The notes beneath the pieces are model-generated. The model was not told where the DNA came from and made no database searches. It saw only the letters and a program-made list of their open reading frames with translations. Positions 51,701-62,079 of a stretch of 64,000 nucleotides of DNA are shown here, piece after piece. Origin of the DNA: Camelus bactrianus (lineage: Eukaryota > Chordata > Mammalia > Artiodactyla > Camelidae); assembly GCF_048773025.1 (NCBI RefSeq), contig NC_133566.1, positions 1,711,501 to 1,775,500 of the forward strand, written 5' to 3'. The first letter of the stretch is position 1; each line of letters opens with the position of its first letter. A program made the position numbers and the translations under genes.

Positions 51701-54700
51701 GAGATAAGTGTGTGTGAAAGCCGTCCTTCACCTAGATTGTTGGGAACACAAAGATTCTTTTCAGTTGCAATCTACACTCCACACATATATATAGGTATGT
51801 ATTAGCTCCAAATCGATTTTACAGTGAAAACTGCAGGAACTTCAAACCGGCCCATGGAAACAGGCTGTGATACCAGAGTAAGAGTTTCCCCTGCAAACCG
51901 TTCCATTTGTGCTAGATGAACGAATGTCTCTCCACATGCTATGTTCTGAGAGATAAGTGTGTGTGAAAGCCGTCCTTCACCAAGTTTGTTGGTAAAACAA
52001 ATTTTCTTTTCAGTTTCAAACTAAACTCCATATATATATTTGGGGATGTATTAGCTCCAACTCGGTTTTACCGTGAAAACTGCAGGAAATTCTAACCGGC
52101 ACCAGGAAACAGACTGAGAACAGAGTGTAAGAGTTTCTCCTGCAAACCGTTCCCTTTTTGTTAGATGAACGAACGTCTCAGCACATGCTCAGTTTTGAGA
52201 AATAAGTCTGTGTGAAAGCCGTCCTTCACCTAGCTTGTTGGGAACACAAATTTCTTTTCAGTTGCAAACTACACTCCATACCTATATATTGGGACGTACT
52301 AGCTACAACACATTTTACAGTGAAAACGGCAGGAACTACAAATCGGTAGTAGTAAACAGACTGAGAAACCAGAGAATAAGTTTCTGCTGCAAACTTTTCC
52401 CTTGGTTCTAGATGAAAGAATGTCTCTCCACATGCTCAGTTTTGAGATATAAGTGTTTGTGAAAGCCGTCCTTCAGTTAGCTTGTTGGGAACACAAAGTA
52501 ACTTTTCAGGTGCAAACTACTCTCCATACATATATATGGTGATATATTAGCTACAACTTAGTTTTACAGTGAAAGCTGCAGATAATTCAAACCGGCACTA
52601 GGAAACAGACTGAGAAGCCAGAGACAAAGATTATCCTGCAACCCGTTCCCTTTCTGCTAGATGAAGGAAAGTCTCTCCACATGCTGAGTTCTGAAAGATA
52701 AGTGTGTGTGAAAGCCGTCCTTCACATAGATTGTTGGGAACATAAAGTTTCTTTTCAGTTGCAAACTACACTCCATACTTATATATTGGGATGTATTAAA
52801 TCCAAATCTCTTTTACAGTGAAGACTGTAGGAATTTCATAACTGAACTAGGTACCAGACTGAGACTTTAGAGTAAAAGTTTCTCTTGCAAACCGTTCCCT
52901 TTATGCTAGATGAACGAACGTATCTCCAGATGCTCAGTTCTGAGAGATACGTGTGTGTGAAAGCCGTCCTTCAAATTGCTTGTTGGGAACACAAAGTTTC
53001 TTTTCAGTTGCAAATTACACTCCATAAATATATACGGGGAGGTACTAGCTCCAACTCGGTTTTACAGTGAAAACAGTTGGAATTTCAACCTGGCACTAGG
53101 AAAAATACTGAGAAACCAGAGTAAGCGTTTCAACTGCAAACCGTTCCCTTTGTGCTAGATGAACGAACGTCACTCTAAATGCTCAGTTCTGAGAGATAAT
53201 TTTGTGTGAAAGCCGTCCTTCACCTAGCTTGTTGGGAACATAAACTTTCTTCTCAGTTGCAAAATTCATTCAATAAATATATATGGGGATGTATTAGATC
53301 CAACTCTGTTTTACATTGAAAACTGCAGGAACTTCACACCAGCACTGGGAAACATACTGAGAAACCAGAGTAAATGTTTCTCCTGCAACCCATTCCCTTT
53401 GTGCTAGATGAACGTATGTCTCTACACATGCTCAATTCTGAGACATAAGTGTGTGTGAAAGCCGTCCTTCACCTAACATGTTGGGAACATAAAGTTTCTT
53501 TTCAGTTGCAAACAACACTCCATAGATATATATGGGGATGTATCAGATCCAACTCGCTTTTACAGTGAAAAATGCAGGAAATTCATACCGGCACTAGGAA
53601 ACACACTGAGAAACCAGAGTAAGATATTCCCCTGCAACCCGTTCTTTTTGTGCTAGATGAACGAACGTCTCCACATGCTCAGTTCAGAGAGATATGTGTG
53701 TTAAATCCATCCTTCTCCTTGGTTGTTGGGAACACATAGATTCTTTTCAGATGCAAACTACAATCCATACATATATATGGGGAGGTACTAGCTCCAACTA
53801 GGTTTTACAGTGAAAACTGCTGGAAGTTCAACCTGGCACTAGAAAAAAGACTGAGAAACCAGAGTAATTGTTTCTCCTGCAAACATTTCCCTTTGTCCTA
53901 GATGAACGAAATTCTCTCCACATGCTCAGTTCTGAGAGAAAATTGTATGTGAAAGCCGTCCTTCACCTAGCTTGTTGGGAACACAAAGTCTCTTTTCGGT
54001 AGCAAACTACACACCATACCTATATATGTGGAGGTACTAGCTCCAAATATGTTTTACAATGCAAACTGCAGGAACTACAAATCGGCACTAGGAAACAAAC
54101 TGAGAAACCATAATAAGTGTTTCTCCTGCGACCAGTTCCCTTTGTGCTAGAAGAACGAACGTCTCTCCATATGCCCATTTCTGAGAGTAAGAGTGTGTGA
54201 AAGCCTCCTTCACCTAACTTGTGGGTAAAATAATTTTCTTTTCAGTTGCAAACTACACTCCATATATATATTTGGGTATATATTAGCTCCAACTCGATTT
54301 TACATTGAAAACTGCTGGAACTTCAAGCCGGCACTAGGAAACATACTGAGAATACAGTGTAATAGTTTCTCCTGCAATCCTTTCCCTTTGTGCTAGATGA
54401 ACGATCGTCTCTCCACATGCTCAGTTCTGAGAGTTAAGTATGTGTGAAAGCCGTCCATCACCTAGGCTGTTGGGAACATAAACTTTCTTTTCAGTTGCTA
54501 ACTACATTCCTTACATATATATGGGGAGGTACTAGCACTAACACTGATTTACAGTGAAAACTGCAGGAACTACAAATCAGTACTAGGTATCAGACTGAGA
54601 AACCAGAGTAAAAGTTTCTCCTGCAAACTTTTCCCTTTTTGCTAGATGAACGAACGTCTCTCCACATGCTCACTTCTGAGAGATATGTGTGTGTTAAAGT

Positions 54701-56000
54701 CGTCCTTCACCTAGCTTGTTGGGAACACAAAATTTCTTTTCACTTGCAAACTATACTCCATATATTTATATGCGTTGGTAATAAATCCAACTCGGATTTA
54801 AAGTGAAAACTGCAGGAACTTCAAACCTGCGCTAGGAAACACACTGAGAAACAAGAGTAAAAGTTTCTCCTGCAACCCATTCAATTTGTACTAGATGAAG
54901 GAAAGTCTATCCACATGCTCAGTTCCGAGAGATAATTTTGTGTTAAAGCCGTCCTTCACCTAGCTTGTTGGGAACATAAAGTTTTTTCTCAATTTCAAAC
55001 TATATTCCATACATATATATGGGGATGTATTAGATCCAACTCGGTTTTATATTGAAAACTGCAGGAAATTCACACCAGCACAAGGTAACAGACTGAGACT
55101 TTAGAGTAAAAGTTTTTCCTGCAACCCATTCCCTTTGTGCTAGATGAACGAATGTCTCTCCAAATGCTCAGTTCTGAGAGATAAGTGTGTGTGAAAGCCG
55201 TCCTTCAACTAACTTGTTGGGAACATAAAGTTTCTTTTCAGTTGCAAACTACACTCCTTAGATATATATGGGGTTGTATTAGATCCAACTCGCTTTTACA
55301 GTGAAAAATGCAGGAATTTCATACCGGCACTAGGAAAGACACTGAGAAACCAGAGTAAGATATTCTCCTGTAACCCGTTCCTTTTGTGCTAGATGAACGA
55401 ACGTCTCCATATGCTCAGTTCAGAGAGATATGTGTGTTAAAGCCATACTTCACCTATCTTGTTGGGAACACATAGATTCTTTTCAGATGCAAAATACTAT
55501 CCATACATATATATGGGGAGGTACTAGTTCCAACTCGGTTTTACAGTGATAATGCTGGAAGTTCAACATGGCACTAGGAAAAAGACTGAGAAACCAGAGT
55601 AAGTGTTTCACTTGCAAACCTTTCCCTTTGTGCTAGATGAACAAACGTCTCTCCACATGCTCAGTTCTGAGAGATAAGTGTAAGTGAAAGCCGTCCTTCA
55701 CCTAGCTTGTTGGGAACGCAAAGTTTCTTTTCAGTTGCAAACTACACTCCATACATATATATGTGGAGGTACTAGTTCCAAATAGGTTTTACAGTGAAAA
55801 TTGCAGGAACTTCAAACCGGCCCGTTGAAACAGTCTGTGAAATCAGAGTAACAGTTTCCCCTGCAACCTGTTCCATTTTTGCTAGATCAACGAACGTCCC
55901 TCTACGTGCCCATTTCTGAGAGATAATTGTGTTTGAAAGCCGTCCTTCACCTAGTTTGTTGGTAAAACAAATTTTGTTTTCAGTTTCAAACTAAACTCCA
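45741..56000 (+). repeat. Diverged family A with 10-, 16- and 17-monomer spaced duplicates
   Basis: About 45,770-46,590 matches about 48,258-49,080 at 2,489 bp (10 monomers), with the odd unit 'tagaagaacgaacg', 'gtaagagtgtggg', 'ttgtcggtaaaac'. The flanking units also recur at about 52,560-53,040, but there the odd unit is missing: 'gattatcctgcaac' runs straight into 'ccctttctgctag', a one-monomer deletion. About 47,240-47,490 matches about 51,458-51,708 (4,218 bp, 17 monomers). Near 47,210 there is a small local duplication ('ctctagatg') inside a monomer. Confidence 0.78.
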
Positions 56001-59000
56001 TATATATATTTGGGGACGTACTAGCTCCAACACATTTTACAGTGAAAACTGCAGGAACTACAAATCGGTACTAGAAAAAGGACTGAGAAACTAGAGTAAA
56101 AGTTGCTCCTGCAAACTTTTCCATTTGTGCTAGATGAACGAATGTCTCTTCACGTGCTCAGTTCTGAGAGATAAGTGTGTGTGAAAGCCGTCCTTCACCA
56201 TGCTTGTTGGGAACACAAAGTTTCTTTTCATTTGCAAACTACCCACCATACCTATAGATTTGTAACTACAAGCTCTAACTCGTTTTTACACTGAAAACTG
56301 CAGGAACTTCATACAGGAACAAGGAAAAAGACTGAGAAACCAGAGTAAGAGTTTCCCCAGCAACCCTTTCCCTTTGTGCTAGATGAAATAACGCCTCTCC
56401 TCATGCTCAGTTCTAAGAGTTAAGTGTGTGTGAAAGCCGTCCTTCACCTAGCTTGTTGGGAACAAAAAGTTCCTTTTCAGTTGCAAACTACACTCCATAT
56501 ATTTATATGGGTAGGTACAAGCTCCAACTCGGTTTTACATTGAAAACTGCAGGAACTACAAAGCTGCACTGGGAAATAGACTGAGAAACCAGAATATAGC
56601 TTTCTCCTGCAACCCCTTCCCTTTGTGCTAGATGAACAAACGTCTCTCCACATGCTCAATTCTGAGAGATAATTTTGTGTGAAAACCGTCCTTCACCAAG
56701 CTTGTTGGGAACACATAGTTTCTTTTTAGTTGCAAACCACACTCCATACATATATATGGGGATGTTGTAGCTCCAAATCGGTTTCACAGTGAAAACTTCT
56801 GGAACTTCAAACAGGCACTATGAAAGAGACTGAGAAACTAGAATAAAAATTTCTCCGGCAACACGTTCCCTTTGTGCACGATGAAGGAATATCTCTCCAC
56901 ATTCTCAGGTCGGAGAGATTTGTGTGTGTGAAAGCCGACTTTAACCTAGTTTGTTTGGAATACAAAGTTTCTTTTCAGTTGCAAACTACACTCCATACAT
57001 ATATAAGGTTAGGGATTAGCTACAACTCGGTTTTACAGTGAAAACTGCAGGAACTTCATACGAGCTCTAGGAAACATACTGAGAAACCAGAGTAAAATTT
57101 CTACTGCAACATGTTCCATTTGTGCTACATGAACGAACGTCTCCCCACATGCTCAGTTCTGACAGTTAAGAGTGTGTGAAAGCCGTCCTTAACCTAGCTT
57201 GTTTGAATCACATAGTTTCTTATCATTTGCAAACTACATCCCATACAATATATGGAGAGCTATTAGCTCCAACTCGGTATTAAAGTGAAATCTGCAGGAA
57301 CTTCAAGCCGGCACTAGGAAACAGACAGAGAGCTGAGTAAAAGTTTCTCCTGCAGCCCGTTCACTTTGTGCTAGATGAACGAAAGTCTCTCCACATGCTC
57401 AGATCTGAGAGATAAGTGTGTGTGAAAGCCGTCCTTCACCTAGCTGGTTGGGAACACAAAGTTTCTTTTCATTTGCAAACAACAATCCATATATATATTT
57501 GGGGAAGTAGTAGCTCCAACTCTATTTTGCAGTGAAAAATGCAGGAATTTCAAACCGTTAATAGGAAAGAGACTGAGAAACTAGAATAAATATTTCTCCT
57601 GCAACACGTTCCCTTTGTGCAAGATGAACGAAAACCTCTCCACTTGCTGAGTTCTGAAGATAATTGTGTGTTGAAGCCGAACTTCACCTAGCTTGTTTTG
57701 AACACATAGTTTCTTTTCATTTGAAAATTACACTCCATACATATATAAGGGGAGTTAATAGCTCCAACTCGGTTTTAAAGGTAAAACTGCAGGAAATTCA
57801 AACCGGCACCATTAAACAGACAGAGAACAAAATTAAAAATTTCCCCTGCAACCCGTTCCCTTTAAGCTAGATGAGGGAACGTCTCTCCACATGCTCAGTT
57901 CTCAGAGATAAGTGTGTGTGAAAGCCTTCCTTCACCTTGCTTGTTGGGAACACAAAGTTTGTTTTCAGTTCCAAAGTACACTCCATACATATACATGGGG
58001 ATGTAGTAGCTCCAACTCTGTTTTACAGGGAAAACTGCAGGAACTTCAAACCGGCACTAGGAAACAGACAGAGAGTAGAATAAAAATTTCTCCTGCAAAT
58101 CTTTCCCTTTTTGCTAGATGAACGAACGTCTCTCCATATGCTCAATTCTGAGAGATAATTGTGTGTGAAAGCCGACATTCACCTAGCTTGTTGGGAACAC
58201 AAATTTTCTTTTCAGTTGAAAACTACACTCCATACATATATATGGGGAGGTAATAGCTCCAACTCGATTTTAAAGTGAAAACTACAGGAACTTCAAACCG
58301 GCACTAGGAAACAGACACAGAAACCAGAGTAAAATTTCTCTTGCAACACATTCTCTTTGTGCCTCATGACCGAAATTCTCTGAACATGCTCAGTTCTGAG
58401 AGATAATTGTGTGTGAAAACCTTGCTTCACATAGTTTCTTGGGAACACAAAGATTCTTTTCAGTTGCAAACTACACTCCATACATGAATATGGGTTGGTA
58501 AGAACTCCAAGCCTTTTTTGCATTGTATACAGTATGATCTTCAAACCGGCACTTAGAAACAGACTGGGAAAACAGAGTAATAATTTCTCCTGCAACCCGT
58601 TCCCTTTGTGCTAGATGAACGAACTTCTCTCCATATGCTCAGTTCTGAGAGATAATTTAGTGTGAATGTTGTCCTTCATCTTGCATGTTGGGAACACAAA
58701 GTTTCTTTTAATTTGCAAACTACACACCATACATATAAATGGGTAGGTACTAGTTCCAACTCGTTTTTACAGTGAAAACTGCAGGATCTTCAATCATGCA
58801 CTAGGAAACAGACTGAGAAACCAGAGTAAAACTTTCTCCTGCAACCAGTTCCCTTTGTGCTTGATGATCGAACGTCTCTCCACATGCTCAGTTCTGAGTG
58901 ATATGTGTCTGTTAAAGGCGTCCTTCACTTACCTTGTTGGGAACACAAAGTTTCTTTTCAGTTGGAATCTACACTCCATACATATGTATGGGGAGGTACT

Positions 59001-60345
59001 AGCTCCTACTGGGTTTTACTGTGAAAACTGCAGGAACTTCATTCCTGCACTAGTAAATATTCTGAGAATCCGGAGTAATGTTTCTCCTGCATCCCCTTCT
59101 CTTTGTGCTAGATGAACGAATGTCTCTCCTCATGGTCATTTCTGAGAGATAAATGTGTGAAAGACCTACTTCACCTAGCTCCTTTGGAACTTTATGTTTC
59201 TTTTTAGTTCCTGAAATCCCTACATTCATTTATATGGGGAGGTACTATCTGCCATTTTGATTTACAATGATATCTGCATGAACTTCAGACCGAAAGTAGG
59301 AAAAATACTGAGAAAACAGAATAATTGTTTCAACTGCAATCATTACCTTTATGCTATATGATCGAACATCTCTCCTCAAGCTCATTTCTGAGGAATAATT
59401 GTCCATGAAAGCCGCCTTTCACCTATCTTCCTGGGAACACAAATTTCTTTCCTGTTGGAAACAACACTACATATATATATTTTTGGGATGTACTAGCTCC
59501 TACTCAGTTTTGCTCTGAAAGCCTCCTGAACTTCAAACCGGCAGTAGGAAACAGACTAATAAGCCATTATAAGTCTTTCTGCTGAACCCACTCCCTTTTG
59601 CTAGATGAACGAATGTCTCTCTATATGTTGAATAGTGAGTGTTAAGTGTGTGGGGAGTCTTCAATCTTCTAGGTTTTTGGGAACACATTTTTTTTCCTAT
59701 TGGAAACTGCCCTACATACATATATATGGGGATCACTAGCTCCAACTCAGCTTTACAGAAAAACTTCATGAAATTTACCCGGATCTAGTATAAGATACTG
59801 AGAAACCAGAGTAATTTTTTCTACTACAGTCCATTCCATTTATACTGGATGATAGAACTTCTCTTCTCATTCTCACTTCTGACAGATAAATATTTGTGCA
59901 TGGCATCAGAAACCTTACTTGTTGGTAAAAGAGTTTCTTTTCAGTGGGTAAATACACTACATGCATATATATGGGGAGGTATTTGCTCCAACTCGCTTTT
60001 ACAGTGAAAACTGCGTGAACTTCAATGCGGCACTCTGAATCATACTGTGAGTCCAGGGTAAGTGTTTCTATTTCAACCCTTTTCCTTTTTATAGATGAAC
60101 GAACTTCTCTCCACTTGCACAATTCTGAGTGTTAAGTGTGTGTGAAAGTCTTCAGTCAAATTTCTTGTTGGGAACACACAGTTTCTTATGAGTGGGTAAA
60201 TTCACTACATTTGTATAAATGTGGAGATACTAGTTACAACTCGTAATTACAATGAAAACTGCATGAACTTCAACAGCATGAGGAAGCATAGTGAGAATCC
60301 AGTGTAGGTGTTTCTCCTGCAAACCATTCCCTTTATGCTAGACAA
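56001..60345 (+). repeat. Most decayed family A monomers at the array edge
   Basis: Landmarks persist but erode to the right. Around 59.1-60.3 kb the landmark becomes 'tatgatcgaac', 'gatgatagaac' or similar, dyad I is often broken, and several monomers carry small indels. The stretch still aligns to the monomer along its full length, with no recognisable insert. The last A-type unit starts near 60,097. Confidence 0.82.
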
Positions 60346-62073
60346 AATGAATGTCTCTCCACATTCTCAATATTCAGAACTGAATGAGTGTTGAAGCCAT
60401 CCTTCACCTACCTTGTTGAAAACCCAGAGTTTCAGTCCAATGGAAATTATGTTTCTTTCATATATATAGGAACTTTCTAGCACAGACTCGGTTTTATACT
60501 GCAAAGTGCTTTTATTTGAAACCGGCTTTGAAAAACATGCTGACAACTCAGAGAATCTGTTTCTGTTTATCACTTTAGCTTCAATGCTGGATGAAAAAAC
60601 TCCTCTCCACAGGCTTACTTCTGACATCTGAATTTGTTTTGGAGACGACCTTCACCTAACTTCTTTGAAAACCAGAGGTTCTGTTATAGGGGAACTAAGC
60701 TACTTACGTATCTAAGGGCAGGCGCTCACTCCAACGTGGTTTTCCACACTAAATCACTTTTACATTGAAAACGGCGTTAGGAAACATGGTGAAATCTTAG
60801 AGAATGTGTGTCTGTAATACCTCTGCATTTTATTCTGCATAAAGGAACTCCTCTCAACATGCTCAATTTTCATAACTCTATGAGTTTGGAAGCTGTAATT
60901 CACCTAGCTTGTTGGAAACCCAGAGTTTCAGTCCAAGGTAAACTAAGCTGCTTCCATATATATCGGGATGTAATAGTACGAACTCAATTTTAAACTGCAA
61001 ATCGCCTTTACTTGAAATTGGCTTTGAGAAACATGCTAAGAAATAAGAGTAATTATTTCTGTATGTCCCTTAACCTTCAATGCTGGATGAAAGAACGCCT
61101 CTCCACAAGCTCAATTCTGACATCTGAGTTTGCGTTGGAGCCGTCCTTCAGCTATCTTGTTGGAAATCCAAAGTTTCTGATATAGGGGAACTACGCTACT
61201 TACATATATAAGGGGAGACACTCGCTCCAACGCGGTTTTCCACAGCAAACTGGTTTTACATTGAAAAAGGCGTTAGGAAACATGCTTAGAAATCAGAGAA
61301 TTTGTGTCTAGAATACCTCTGCCTTTTATGCTGCATGAAGGAACGCCTCTCAACATGCTCAATTATCAGATCTGTACGAGTGTGAAAGCCGTTCTTCACC
61401 TAGCTTTTTGGAAACCCAGTGTTTCAGTCCAAGGTAAACTACGCAGCTTTCCAATATATGGGGATGTACTAGCATGAACTCGATTTTTCACTGCAATCGG
61501 CTTTTACTTGAAACCGGCTTTGAGAAACATGCTGAGAAATCAGAGTACTTGTTTCTGTATATAACTTAACCTTCAAGGCTGGATGAAAGAAGCCTCTCCA
61601 CAAGCTCACTTTTGACATCTGAATTTCTCTTGGAGCCGTCCTTCACCTAACTTGTTGGAACCCCAGAGTTTCTTGTATAGGGGAACTACACTACTTACAT
61701 ATGTAAGGGGAGGCTCTCGCTCCAACTTCGTTTTCCAGATCAAACCGCTTTTACATTGAAACCGGCGTAAGAAACATGCTCAGAAATCAGAGAATGTGTG
61801 TCTAGAAGTCCCTTTGCCTTTTATGCTGGATGAAGGAACGCCTCTCCACATGCTCAATTTTCAGGAATATAGGAGTGTGGAAGCCACCTTTCACCTAGCT
61901 TGTTGGAAACCCAGATTTTCAGTCCAAGGTAAACTTCGCTGCTTTCATATACATGGGGACGTACTAGCACGAACTCAGTTTTTCACTGAAAATCGCTTTT
62001 ACTTGAAACCGGGTTTAAGAAACATACTGAGAAATCAGAGAACGTGTTTGTACATTTCACTGTGCCTTTTATG
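60346..62073 (+). repeat. Satellite family B, alternating B1/B2 units, + orientation
   Basis: The units are about 248 bp and clearly homologous to A (shared 'cacctagcttgttgg', AT core, 'aaaccggc', 'gaaacatgctgagaaatcagag') but with family-specific blocks. B1 has 'cagtccaaggtaaacta' and 'actagcacgaactc'. B2 has 'gacatctgaatttg', 'tataggggaactacgc' and 'cactcgctccaacg'. They alternate: B1 about 60,346, B2 about 60,590, B1 about 60,835, B2 about 61,083, B1 about 61,331, B2 about 61,579, B1 about 61,825. The dimer is therefore about 496 bp. Dyad I of family A is largely lost. Confidence 0.9.
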
Positions 62074-62079
62074 TTTACT
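62071..62079. other. Inversion junction in family B
   Basis: Left of here a + strand B1 unit ends at 'tgtgccttttatg'. Instead of the expected 'ctg(g/c)atgaag', the sequence continues 'tttactgtgaaacgctgg', which is the reverse complement of a B2 tail (compare 'tttactaacgccg' near 62,824). All later units read on the - strand. The break is inside a monomer on the right arm and at about the end of a unit on the left arm. Confidence 0.88.

Larger units (their letters stand above)
1..60345 (+). repeat. Satellite family A, ~248-bp monomer, head-to-tail array
   Basis: About 240 consecutive copies of one monomer of 246-249 bp, all in the same direction. The landmark 'gatgaacgaacgtctc' recurs at 24 (variant), 273, 522, 769, 1,015, 1,263, 1,512, 1,760, 2,007, 2,256 and so on, with steps of 246-249. 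Other constant parts are a CTCAG/CTGAG dyad, a short GT run, 'cacctagcttgttggg', 'ttcttttcagttgc', a CATATATATGG core, a PstI site in 'aactgcaggaac', and 'aaccggcactagg'. Divergence between neighbours rises from left to right. No unrelated insert is seen. I do not recognise the family. A centromeric or pericentromeric location is inferred from size and HOR structure only. Confidence 0.97.

Noticed and set aside
59533-60122. Open frames of 78 and 115 codons on the - strand in the decayed edge
   Set aside because: They cover recognisable though diverged A monomers. Their length is compatible with chance in AT-rich repeat DNA, and no known family is visible.
1-60345. TATA-box promoter in each monomer ('catatatatgg')
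   Set aside because: It is part of the AT-centred dyad, with no other promoter context and no gene downstream.
1-60345. GT microsatellite ('gtgtgtgtg')
   Set aside because: Only about four GT units per monomer. It is a fixed part of the satellite and not an independent expanded tract.
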